From Microbacterium aoyamense (GTDB taxonomy: Bacteria; Actinomycetota; Actinomycetes; Actinomycetales; Microbacteriaceae), in NCBI RefSeq assembly GCF_023155855.1, contig NZ_JAKNUT010000009.1:1-64000 (forward strand): a stretch of 64,000 nucleotides of DNA. Direction: 5' to 3'. Made by a program: the position numbers and the translations under genes. The notes beneath the pieces were generated by a model, which did not search any database, was not told the origin of the DNA, and saw nothing but the letters and a program-made list of their open reading frames with translations. Positions 34,118 through 42,487 of the stretch are shown here, one piece after another. Each line of letters starts with the position of its first letter. Position 1 is the first letter of the stretch.

Positions 34118-35482
34118 TCAGGCGCCGACGCGGATGAGCTTCTTGTTGACGAACTCGTCGGCGGCGAGGAGCCCCATCTCACGCGACGTGCCGGAGCGCT
34201 TGACGCCACCGAACGGCAGCGCGGGCTCGTCGGCGAGGACGACGTTGACGTAGACCATGCCGGCGTCGATCTTGTCGGCGACGCGGGCGGCCTGCTCCTC
34301 GTCGGTCGTGAAGACGTACGAGCCGAGCCCGAAGGGCGTGTCGTTCGCGACGGCGACGGCTTCGTCCTCGCCCGAGACCTTGTAGACGACCCCGACCGGC
34401 CCGAAGAACTCCTCGCGGTACGCGTCCATGTCGCTCGTGACGTCGGTGATCACCGTGCCCGGATAGAACGCGCCGTCGCGCGTGCCTCCGGTCACGAGGG
34501 TCGCACCCTGCGCGACGGCCTTGTCGACCTGCTCGGCGAGTCGCTCGGCCGCGACGAGCGACGAGAGTGGGCCGAGGACGGTGTCGGAGGCGTTCGGGTC
34601 GCCGACCGTGGCACCGGCCATGCGCGCCGTGAACTTCTCGAGGAACGCGTCGTAGAGGTCGTCGACCACGATGAACCGCTTCGCGGCGTTGCACGACTGG
34701 CCTGTGTTGTCCAGGCGCGCTTCGACCGCCGAGTCCACCGCCGCGTCGAGGTCGTCGGTCGACAGGAGGATGAACGGATCCGATCCCCCGAGCTCGAGAG
34801 CGACCTTCTTGAGGTTGCGGCCCGCGATCTCGGCGACCGCCGCACCCGCACGCTCCGAGCCGGTCACCGAGACGCCGTGCACGCGCGGGTCGGCGATGAT
34901 CGCGGCTGCCTGGTCGTTGGTCGCGTACACGTTGACGTACGCTCCGGCGGGGAGTCCGGCATCCTGATACAGCTTGTCGATCGCCGCCGCCGACTCGGGG
35001 CACTGCGGCGCGTGCTTGAGGATGATCGTGTTGCCGATCACGAGGTTCGGCGCGGCGAACCGGGCGACCTGGTAGTACGGGAAGTTCCACGGCATGATGC
35101 CCAGGAGCACGCCGATGGGGCTGCGACGGATGACGGCCGTGCCGTCGCCGTCGATCTCGAGCGGCTGGTCGCCCGTGATCTTCTCTGCCTGGTCGGCGTA
35201 GTACTCCGTGATGTCGGCCGCGAAGTCGACCTCGCCGAGCGCGGCGGCGAGGGGCTTGCCCATCTCGCGCACGATGATCGCGGCGAGTTCGTCACGACGC
35301 TCGCGGTGGAGCTCGGCCACGCGGCGGATGCCGGCGGCACGGTCCGCCACGGGCAGCGCCCGCCACTCTCGGTAGGCGGCGTCCGCCGACGCGACGGCGG
35401 CCTCCACCTCGGCATCGGTCAGCGTCGGGTAGGTGGCCAGGGTCTCGCCGGTGGCCGGGTTGACGACGGCGTATTCGCTCAT
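34118..35482 (-). CDS. gabD: NAD(P)-dependent succinate-semialdehyde dehydrogenase (GabD/Sad type)
   Basis: The ATG at 35482 gives 454 residues. Aldehyde dehydrogenase motifs are intact: PWNFPYYQ with Asn 133, catalytic Glu 230 in LELGGSDPF, and nucleophile Cys 264 in NTGQSCNAAKRF. The GGSDPF form and the short N-terminus match the YneI/Sad and GabD-like SSADH group. Next to putrescine oxidase and GABA aminotransferase it should oxidise succinic semialdehyde, and perhaps 4-aminobutanal, to the acid. It is the last gene of the minus-strand run that starts at gabT. Confidence 0.9.
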   Translation of the reverse strand: MSEYAVVNPATGETLATYPTLTDAEVEAAVASADAAYREWRALPVADRAAGIRRVAELHRERRDELAAIIVREMGKPLAAALGEVDFAADITEYYADQAEKITGDQPLEIDGDGTAVIRRSPIGVLLGIMPWNFPYYQVARFAAPNLVIGNTIILKHAPQCPESAAAIDKLYQDAGLPAGAYVNVYATNDQAAAIIADPRVHGVSVTGSERAGAAVAEIAGRNLKKVALELGGSDPFILLSTDDLDAAVDSAVEARLDNTGQSCNAAKRFIVVDDLYDAFLEKFTARMAGATVGDPNASDTVLGPLSSLVAAERLAEQVDKAVAQGATLVTGGTRDGAFYPGTVITDVTSDMDAYREEFFGPVGVVYKVSGEDEAVAVANDTPFGLGSYVFTTDEEQAARVADKIDAGMVYVNVVLADEPALPFGGVKRSGTSREMGLLAADEFVNKKLIRVGA

Positions 35483-35534
35483 TTGCGGTGCTTCCGTTTC
35501 AATGTCGAGGGTTCGGGGTCGTGGGTTCAGTCTG

Positions 35535-37091
35535 TCAGCGTCGGGTTCGGCGCAGGCTCTCGGGCGCATCGAGCGAGAGCGTCTCGCCGCGGAAGTAGGC
35601 GGGGCGCTTGATCGCCTGCCAGACCATGATCACGAGGCCGAGCCCGATGATGCCGACGCCGAGCACGAACACGCTGCCGACGCCGAACCACTCCGTGCCG
35701 CTGCCGTAATCGGGATCGAGGCTCTCGACGAGCGTGATCACGAAGAGCGCGAGCAGGATGACGCCGCCGACGAGCGGGAAGAGCAGCGTGAAGAAGAAGC
35801 TCCGCGCCGAGTCCATCCACTGCTTGCGGAAGTACCAGACGCACGCGAACGCCGTGATGCCGTAGTAGAAGCAGATCATCATGCCGAGCGTAGTGATGGT
35901 GTCCCACAGGACGTTCTCGTTCACGAAGCGCATGACGGCGTAGAACACGGATGCCACGATGGCCGACACGATCGTCGCGTAGCCGGGGGTGAAGAACCGC
36001 GGCGACACCTTCGCGAACGCGGGTGGGAGAGCACCGTAGTGCCCCATCGCGAGCAGAGTGCGTGCGGGGCCGACGAACGTCGACTGCAGCGACGAGGCCG
36101 AGCTGGTCAGCACCGCCAACGAGACGAGGAAGGCGAGCGGACCGAGGATCGGACCGGACAGGTAGAAGAACACGTTCGCCTGGATCCCCTCGTTGCCGAG
36201 GCCCAGATCCTCCGTGCCGGTGCCGGCGTAGGCGAGGAGCGACACCGAGATGAGCAGGTAGAGCACGACGATCGTGATGACCGTGATCGTGGCGGCGCGT
36301 CCGGGCGTCTTCTCGGGATCCTTCGTCTCCTCGTTCATCGTCAGGGTCACGTCCCAGCCCCAGAAGATGAAGATCGAGAGGGAGAGGCCTGCGACGACGG
36401 CCGTGAAGGACCCCACGGCGAACGGGTTGAACCACGACAGCTCGGGCATCGAGCCGTCGAAGGCGTTGCCCTGGGCGACGTGCGCGAAGGCGGCGATCGA
36501 GAAGACCAGCAGCACGAGCACCTGGAAGGTCACCAGCACGTACTGGAGCTTCTGCGTCGTCTGCATGTCGCGGTACGACACCAGCGTCGCACCCAGCATG
36601 AAGAGCAGACAGACGCCGACATTGATGAACGGGTTGAAAGCGAGCTCCGCGATCGTGCCGGGGCTCCCCGCGATCTGGTCGATGAGGAGGAAGAGGAACT
36701 CCACCGCGATGCCGGCGAGGTTCGAGAGCACGAGGATCGTCGCAGCGATGAGCCCCCAGCCGGCCATCCAGCCCACCCACGGGCCGAACGCGCGCGCCGC
36801 CCACGTGAACGATGTGCCGGAGTCGGGCATCTTGCGATTCAGTTCGCGGTAGCCGAAGGCGACGAGCAGCATCGGGATGAAGCCGATGAGGATGATCGCC
36901 GGTACTTGGAATCCGACCTCCGACACGGTCGGCCCGAGGGCTGCCGTCAGCGTGTAGGCGGGTGCGATGCACGAGATGCCGATGACGACGGCGCCGATGA
37001 GTCCGACCGTGCCGGCACTCAGGCCCTTCTTCGAGAGGCCCCCGGCCTCGCCATCGGACAGTGGTGCGAGGGGAGCTTCGGGTGCGCTCAT
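35535..37091 (-). CDS. APC-family amino acid/polyamine permease
   Basis: This 518-residue protein has about 12-13 membrane helices. The APC signature is in the first helix (GLIGAVVIGISCIAPAYTLT) and the helix 2-3 region (ELNRKMPDSGTSFTWAARAF). The cytoplasmic ends are short. The neighbours suggest uptake of putrescine, GABA or a related amine. The sequence alone cannot choose. Its ATG overlaps the stop of the universal stress protein gene (ATGA at 37088-37091), so both are translated from one message with the oxidase. Confidence 0.9.
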   Translation of the reverse strand: MSAPEAPLAPLSDGEAGGLSKKGLSAGTVGLIGAVVIGISCIAPAYTLTAALGPTVSEVGFQVPAIILIGFIPMLLVAFGYRELNRKMPDSGTSFTWAARAFGPWVGWMAGWGLIAATILVLSNLAGIAVEFLFLLIDQIAGSPGTIAELAFNPFINVGVCLLFMLGATLVSYRDMQTTQKLQYVLVTFQVLVLLVFSIAAFAHVAQGNAFDGSMPELSWFNPFAVGSFTAVVAGLSLSIFIFWGWDVTLTMNEETKDPEKTPGRAATITVITIVVLYLLISVSLLAYAGTGTEDLGLGNEGIQANVFFYLSGPILGPLAFLVSLAVLTSSASSLQSTFVGPARTLLAMGHYGALPPAFAKVSPRFFTPGYATIVSAIVASVFYAVMRFVNENVLWDTITTLGMMICFYYGITAFACVWYFRKQWMDSARSFFFTLLFPLVGGVILLALFVITLVESLDPDYGSGTEWFGVGSVFVLGVGIIGLGLVIMVWQAIKRPAYFRGETLSLDAPESLRRTRR

Positions 37092-37975
37092 CGCTGGTCC
37101 TCCTTCGCGGCGCGCGTGCGGGGCACGACGATCATGGGTACGGGCAGCTCGTGCAGCATCTTGGCCGCGGTCGAGCCGAGGAACAGGCGCCGCGGCTGAG
37201 CGAGGCGGCTCGAGCCGACGATCGCGAGTTCGCCCGGCTCCCAGCTGAGGTGCGCGACGGCGTCCTCGATGCTGTCACCGGCAGCCGAGACGACGTCCGC
37301 ATCGATGTGGTCGGGCAGGCCGTCCTTCGCCTGCGTGAGGACGCGGTCCGTGTGGGCCTCGCCCGCGATGCGGATGACGCCCGTGTCGACGCTCGCAGGA
37401 AGATCGACGCTCACGAGCGACAGCAGACGCAGCTCCGCGCCCGTCGCGGTCGCCAGCGCGATGGCCTCGTCCATCAGCACGTCGGCGCCGGGACGAGTGC
37501 CGATCGCGGCGGTGATGCGCGTGACCCCGACGGCGGGGTCGACATGGCGCGACCCTTCGGGGGCGAGCACGACGGGAACCTCCGACGAGTGCAGCAGCTC
37601 GGTCGCGACCGTGCCGAGGCGATGGCGGCCGCGCAGGCCGCCGTTGGCCGCGCCCACGACGATGTGCGACGCCTCGAGCTCCTTGGCCGCCGTCTGGAGC
37701 CCCTCGGCGAACGACTCGCCGTAGCGCACGTGCGTCTCGCGGGAGACGGATGCCGGAAGGCGGTCGGATGCCTCGCCCAGCCACTCGGCCGCTTGGCCGC
37801 GCAGGTACTGCTCATATCCCGAGTCGAGAGGGGTGATGACGCTCCGGTCGGCCGCCGGCAGGACGACCACGAGATCGATCGCCGCGTCGGCGGCGGCCGC
37901 GAGACGCGCGCCGAGTGCGACCGCGTCGGCCCCGGCATCCGTCGCCGTGTATCCCACCACGATCCGACCGCTCAC
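37088..37975 (-). CDS. Two-domain universal stress protein
   Basis: The GTG at 37975 gives 295 residues made of two UspA domains, about 1-140 and 150-290. Each ends in the ATP-type loop: VGAANGGLRGRHRLGTVATE in the first and VGSSRLAQPRRLFLGSTAAK in the second. It overlaps the oxidase stop (GTGA) on one side and the permease start (ATGA) on the other, so it is embedded in the amine operon. USP domains beside transporters often modulate them, but no direct role is proven here. The longer frame to 38932 is a shadow of the oxidase gene. Confidence 0.92.
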   Translation of the reverse strand: MSGRIVVGYTATDAGADAVALGARLAAAADAAIDLVVVLPAADRSVITPLDSGYEQYLRGQAAEWLGEASDRLPASVSRETHVRYGESFAEGLQTAAKELEASHIVVGAANGGLRGRHRLGTVATELLHSSEVPVVLAPEGSRHVDPAVGVTRITAAIGTRPGADVLMDEAIALATATGAELRLLSLVSVDLPASVDTGVIRIAGEAHTDRVLTQAKDGLPDHIDADVVSAAGDSIEDAVAHLSWEPGELAIVGSSRLAQPRRLFLGSTAAKMLHELPVPMIVVPRTRAAKEDQR

Positions 37976-39333
37976 GCGCGGGCCTCCTCGATGATCTGGG
38001 ATGCGACGAGCCGCCCCATGCGGATCGCGCCGTCCACGTGCTGGTATCCGGCACCCGCCATGTCGCTGCAGGCGAAGTGGATGCGTCCGACAGGCGTGCG
38101 CAGGTCGGCGCCGTAGCGATGGAGTCCACCGAGGTCGAAGCTCGCGGCATAAGCGCCGCGCGTCCACTGCTCGGCGCCCCAGTCGCTCTCGAAGTACACG
38201 ATCGGACTCTTCGCCTCCTCGCCGTAATAGTGCGACAGCGACTCGAGGATGCGCGCCTTGCGCTCCTCGGGCGACACGCGGAAGAGGTCGTCGGCGTTGC
38301 GGTCCGAGACGAAGCCCACGAGCGTCCCGCGCTCGTCGCCATGGTTGGTGTTGTCGTACGCCTCGTGCGACAGCTCGTACGGGCTGAATGCGGTGCCCGA
38401 CAACCCCTGCTCCCGCCAGAACGGGCGGTCGTAGACGGCGTGGACCTTGATGACGAAGCCCATCGAGATGTGCTGATGGAGCTGCTGCTTGAGGCGCGGC
38501 AGCGGCGGGTCGAACTCGATCCACGGGTAGAGGATCGGTGCGTGCGCGAGGATCACGTAGCGGCCGCGCACCGTCAGGCCGTTGTCGGTGACGACCGCGA
38601 CACCGTCGTCGGTGGTGTGCACCTCGTTGACGGGCTGATCGAGGATGACGTCGTCGCCGAGGCGCTCGGCGAGCAGGAGCGGCACCTGCTGCAGGCCGCC
38701 GACCACGCGCTCGTCGAGGATGTAGTCCGCATCGACGAGGTGGGTGAAGCTCCCGGCGCTCGCCGCCATGAGCAGCGCCTGCAGGGCCGAGAACGCGTAC
38801 GCGGGCTTGGTCAGCATCGCGCCGGCGATGAAGAGGGCGATGTTGTCGCGCGCCTCCTGGTCGTCGGTCTGCTCGGCGATCCACGCCTCGAACGAGATGC
38901 GGTCGAGCGCCTCGGCGTCGGGATGCTCCCACGGCTTGTCGGGATCGATCTCGGCGACGAGGGCGTCAAGGATCTCGATCAGCCGCTCGATCTCGGCCTC
39001 GGTCTCGGGCCCGGTCGGGAAGATGTCGCCCGTGAAGCGTGTGAGCTGCCCGTCTGCGTTGACGTACACCGAGTCGCCCTCGCGATAGCGGCTGAACGTC
39101 TCGAGACCGAGCTCCTCGACGGTCTCCTTGAGTGCTTCTTGATCGGGCGAGATCCACTGGCCACCGATCTCGAGCATCGCGCCGTCGATGACGTCGGTCC
39201 ACAGGCGCCCGCCCACGCGGTCGCGCGCTTCGAGCACGACGACGGAGAGACCGGCCTTCTTCAGGTCGTTCGCAGCGGTGAGGCCCGCGGCCCCCGCTCC
39301 GATCACGATGACATCCCGGGTGATCTCGCTCAT
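37972..39333 (-). CDS. puo: Putrescine oxidase (flavin monoamine oxidase)
   Basis: The 453-residue flavoprotein has the FAD motif VIGAGAAG at 10-17 and EARDRVGGRLWTD after it. Many stretches, such as GAMLEIGGQWISPDQ, GAMLTKPAYAFSALQALLMA and VYDRPFWREQGLSGT, are nearly those I know from Rhodococcus putrescine oxidase. It oxidises putrescine to 4-aminobutanal with oxygen, giving ammonia and hydrogen peroxide. The C-terminal YQHVDGAIRMGRLVA closes the FAD site. No signal peptide, so it is cytoplasmic. It lies 86 bases after gabT and overlaps the stress protein gene, placing the first two steps of putrescine breakdown together. Confidence 0.92.
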   Translation of the reverse strand: MSEITRDVIVIGAGAAGLTAANDLKKAGLSVVVLEARDRVGGRLWTDVIDGAMLEIGGQWISPDQEALKETVEELGLETFSRYREGDSVYVNADGQLTRFTGDIFPTGPETEAEIERLIEILDALVAEIDPDKPWEHPDAEALDRISFEAWIAEQTDDQEARDNIALFIAGAMLTKPAYAFSALQALLMAASAGSFTHLVDADYILDERVVGGLQQVPLLLAERLGDDVILDQPVNEVHTTDDGVAVVTDNGLTVRGRYVILAHAPILYPWIEFDPPLPRLKQQLHQHISMGFVIKVHAVYDRPFWREQGLSGTAFSPYELSHEAYDNTNHGDERGTLVGFVSDRNADDLFRVSPEERKARILESLSHYYGEEAKSPIVYFESDWGAEQWTRGAYAASFDLGGLHRYGADLRTPVGRIHFACSDMAGAGYQHVDGAIRMGRLVASQIIEEARA

Positions 39334-39419
39334 GTGGACTCCTTCGTCTTGCTCTTGCGCGCGGTGCGCGGTCGCTCATCTCGAGCGCGGGTCGGTGCCG
39401 CGGTCCGCGGCGTCGGCGA

Positions 39420-40769
39420 TCAGGCGGCGGCGAGCGCGGCAGCCACGACGTCCAGACCCTCGTGGAGCAGGGCGTCGGGGATCGACAGGGGCGGCAGGAA
39501 CCGGATGACGTTGCCGTACGTTCCGCACGTGAGCACGATGACGCCCTCGGCGATGCACGCCTTCGCAACTGCGGCGGTCAGCGCGGCATCCGGCTCTCCC
39601 GTCGCAGGGTCCACGAACTCGGCGGCGATCATCGCACCGTGGCCGCGGACATCGCCGATGCGGGGATCCTGGAGACCGGCGAGGCGACTCTTGAGGATCG
39701 CCTCGACCTCGCGTGCGCGGCCCAGGAGGTCCTCCGTCTCGAAGGCCTCGATCGCGGCGAGCGCTGCGGCGCACGCGACGGGATTGCCGCCGTAGGTGCC
39801 GCCGAGGCCGCCCGCGTGCGAAGCGTCCATGATCTCGGCCCGGCCCGTCACGGCGGCGAGGGGCATGCCGCCCGCAATGCCCTTCGCCGTCGTGATCAGG
39901 TCGGGAGTGATCCCGAACAGGTCGCTCGCGAACATCTCCCCCGTGCGAGCGAACCCGGTCTGGATCTCGTCGGCGATGAACACCACGTTGTTCGCGGTGC
40001 ACCACTCGACGAGGGCCGGCAGGAACCCCTCCGCCGGCACGATGAAGCCACCCTCGCCCTGGATCGGCTCGATGATGACGGCGGCGAGGTTGTCGGCGCC
40101 GACCTGCTTCTCGATGACCGAGATCGCCTTCTTCGCCGCCTCGGGGCCGGTGAGGCCGTCGCGGTACGGGTACGACAGCGGGGCACGGTAGATCTCGGAC
40201 GCGAAGGGACCGAAGCCGCTCTTGTACGGCATCGCCTTCGCGGTCAATGCCATCGTGAGGTTCGTGCGGCCGTGGTAGCCGTGATCGAACGCGACGACCG
40301 CCTGCTTCTTCGTGTACTTACGGGCGATCTTGATCGCGTTCTCGACGGCTTCGGCGCCGGAGTTGAACAGGGCGCTCTTCTTGACGTGGTCGCCGGGTGT
40401 CACACGGTTGAGGGCTTCGGCGACGCCCACGTAGGACTCGTACGGCGAGATCATGAAGCACGTGTGCGTGAACTGCGCGACCTGCGCCTGCACGGCTGCG
40501 ACGACCTTCGGGTGCGCGTTGCCGAGCGTCGTGACGGCGATGCCGGAGCCGAGGTCGATGAGTGAGTTGCCGTCGGCATCCAGGATCACTCCGCCGCCCG
40601 CTGCGACCGCCTCGATCGGCGCCGTGTGACCGACCCCCGCAGCGACGGCCGCGGCCTTGCGGTCGAGCAGCTGCTGCGAGCGAGGGCCGGGGATGCTCGT
40701 GACGAGCCGGCGCTCCTGCGGAAGGGAGGGGCCGCCGAGGGGGGTGGTGACGGTGTCGATCGTGCTCAT
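39420..40769 (-). CDS. gabT: 4-aminobutyrate aminotransferase
   Basis: The 449-residue class III aminotransferase has its pyridoxal phosphate lysine at about 296 in TTAKGIAGGMPL. The other conserved blocks, ALFNSGAEAVENAIKIAR, IIEPIQGEGGFIVP and FIADEIQTGFARTG, are those of GABA aminotransferases. It moves the amino group of GABA to 2-oxoglutarate, giving succinic semialdehyde for the dehydrogenase in the same operon. The ATG at 40769 is divergent from pucR, 98 bases away, where a palindrome lies. Confidence 0.94.
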   Translation of the reverse strand: MSTIDTVTTPLGGPSLPQERRLVTSIPGPRSQQLLDRKAAAVAAGVGHTAPIEAVAAGGGVILDADGNSLIDLGSGIAVTTLGNAHPKVVAAVQAQVAQFTHTCFMISPYESYVGVAEALNRVTPGDHVKKSALFNSGAEAVENAIKIARKYTKKQAVVAFDHGYHGRTNLTMALTAKAMPYKSGFGPFASEIYRAPLSYPYRDGLTGPEAAKKAISVIEKQVGADNLAAVIIEPIQGEGGFIVPAEGFLPALVEWCTANNVVFIADEIQTGFARTGEMFASDLFGITPDLITTAKGIAGGMPLAAVTGRAEIMDASHAGGLGGTYGGNPVACAAALAAIEAFETEDLLGRAREVEAILKSRLAGLQDPRIGDVRGHGAMIAAEFVDPATGEPDAALTAAVAKACIAEGVIVLTCGTYGNVIRFLPPLSIPDALLHEGLDVVAAALAAA

Positions 40770-40836
40770 GCTCGGGAGCGTATTTCTCGCGGCGAGGTGG
40801 CCGCACCCGCCTGGGCGTACATTCTGGATACCCTGC

Positions 40837-40851
40837 TGTACAGCTCGTACA
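40837..40851. promoter_or_regulatory. Candidate PucR operator
   Basis: TGTACAGCTCGTACA is a five-five-five palindrome 17 bases before the pucR start, in the divergent gap to gabT. A weaker similar motif (GTACATTCTGGATAC) lies at 40818-40832. Autoregulation and control of gabT by PucR is inferred. Confidence 0.5.
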
Positions 40852-40867
40852 CGCCTGAGGAGAGACG

Positions 40868-42388
40868 ATGGATGCCGCGGCCGACACCCCCACGCTGCGC
40901 GCGCTGCTCGCGCGGCGCGATCTGCACCTTCGGCTCGACGACTCCTCGCTGAGCCCCGGCGCGCTCGATCAGGCCGTGCGATGGGTGCACTCGAGTGATC
41001 TCGCCGATCCGACCCCGTTCCTCTCGGAAGGGCTGGTGCTGCTCACCACCGGGACGCAGTTCCAGGGCGACTCGCCCGTGCCGTACCTCGAGTACGTGCA
41101 GCGGCTGTCGGCACGCGGCGTCGTCGGCCTGGGGTTCGGCACCGAGGTCGTGCGCGACGGGATCCCGCCCGAACTCGCCGCGGCTTGTCGAGATGGGGGC
41201 ATCCCGCTCTTCGAAGTGCCCTACCGCACCCCCTTCATCGCCGTTGCGCGCGCCGGTGCCGAGGCGATCGCCGCCCAGGCGTACGCCCGACGCAGCTGGG
41301 CTCTCGCGGCCCAGCGGGCGATTGCGCTCGCGGCCCTCCGCCCCGACGGCCTGGGGGCGACGCTCGCGGAGCTCGCGCGCCAGCTCGACACGTGGGTGGG
41401 GCTGTTCGACGCCGCGGGCGAGCTCGTCCGCGAGCATCCGTCCGGCGCGCTCGACGCCGCCACGGGCGAAGGTCTGCACGACGAGGTCGGCGGCGTGCTG
41501 CGTCGCGGAGCGCGGGCCGGATCCGCTCTCCGGATCGGCGCGACGCCGTTCTCGCTCCAGACGCTCGGACGCGGCGGGCACCTGCGGGGTGTCATCGCGA
41601 TGGCGACGGGCGACCTCGATCAGGAGGGCCGCGGCGTCGTCACCTCCGTCATCGCCATGGCCGGTCTCGCTCTCGAGCAGCAGCAGGGGCTCGCGCGCGC
41701 TCGAGCGGCGCTGCGCGCCGGACTCGTGCAGTCTCTCCTGACCGACGAGCCGTCGCTCGTCCGTCGGATCGTGCGGGATCTGTGGGGCCCGCTGCCCGCA
41801 ACGCCGATCGTGGTCGCGGTGACGGAGGCCGCGGCATCCCGCATCGACGCCCTCGCCGAGCTGCTGGAACTGCGCGTCGACGAGCGACGCGGTTCCCTCT
41901 TCTTCGGGCGCGGCGACGACGGCCTCGTGCTGGTGACGTCCGCCGCCGATCGTCAGATCCTCGCCGAGATCGCGGAGCGGTTCGAGACGCGGATCGGGGT
42001 CTCGGACCCGACCGGCTACGACGGCTTCGCGGCAGCCGCCCAGCAGGCGTGCACGGCGCGCGAGCGCGGTGGAGCGGGCGTGACCGACTTCGCCTCGGTC
42101 GCGGGCGCGGGGGTGCTGTCGGCGCTGTCGACCGAGGCCCGGTCGCTCGCTCTCGCCGAACTCGCGCCGCTCAGTTCGCACGATGCCGCAGAGGGCACGC
42201 ACCTGCTCGACACCCTGAGGGCCTGGCTCGACAACGACTGCAGCCACGAGGCATCCGCCCGCGCCCTCGGGGTGCACCGTCACACGGTCCGCACGCGCCT
42301 CGCGCTCGCGGAGCGCCTCCTGGGTCGCGACCTGTCGTCGTTCGCCGTGCGAGCGGAGCTGTGGGCGGCGTTCCGAGCCCTCGACTGA
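40868..42388 (+). CDS. PucR-family transcriptional regulator of the amine locus
   Basis: The product has 506 residues. The N-terminal PucR sensor domain (to about 130) is followed by a GGDEF-like middle region. The C-terminal HTH_30 helix-turn-helix near 445-495 reads LLDTLRAWLDNDCSHEASAR then ALGVHRHTVRTRLALAERLL. PucR proteins control purine, GABA or polyamine genes. Divergence from gabT and the shared palindrome indicate it activates the putrescine/GABA operon. Inducer unknown; GABA or putrescine would be expected. Confidence 0.9.
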   Translation: MDAAADTPTLRALLARRDLHLRLDDSSLSPGALDQAVRWVHSSDLADPTPFLSEGLVLLTTGTQFQGDSPVPYLEYVQRLSARGVVGLGFGTEVVRDGIPPELAAACRDGGIPLFEVPYRTPFIAVARAGAEAIAAQAYARRSWALAAQRAIALAALRPDGLGATLAELARQLDTWVGLFDAAGELVREHPSGALDAATGEGLHDEVGGVLRRGARAGSALRIGATPFSLQTLGRGGHLRGVIAMATGDLDQEGRGVVTSVIAMAGLALEQQQGLARARAALRAGLVQSLLTDEPSLVRRIVRDLWGPLPATPIVVAVTEAAASRIDALAELLELRVDERRGSLFFGRGDDGLVLVTSAADRQILAEIAERFETRIGVSDPTGYDGFAAAAQQACTARERGGAGVTDFASVAGAGVLSALSTEARSLALAELAPLSSHDAAEGTHLLDTLRAWLDNDCSHEASARALGVHRHTVRTRLALAERLLGRDLSSFAVRAELWAAFRALD

Positions 42389-42401
42389 CGAGCTGTGATC
42401 A

Positions 42402-42460
42402 CCGAGCCGTCGGGAATGGCCGAATCCGCGGCGAACTTCCGACACTCTGCGACGGCTCGG
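42402..42460 (+). promoter_or_regulatory. Inverted repeat before the FAD oxidoreductase gene
   Basis: CCGAGCCGTCG (42402-42412) and its exact complement CGACGGCTCGG (42450-42460) are 37 bases apart, between the pucR stop and the next start. It could be an operator pair, a leader hairpin or the pucR terminator. Confidence 0.45.
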
Positions 42461-42487
42461 CATCGGATGACCCGGGAGGATGGGGGC

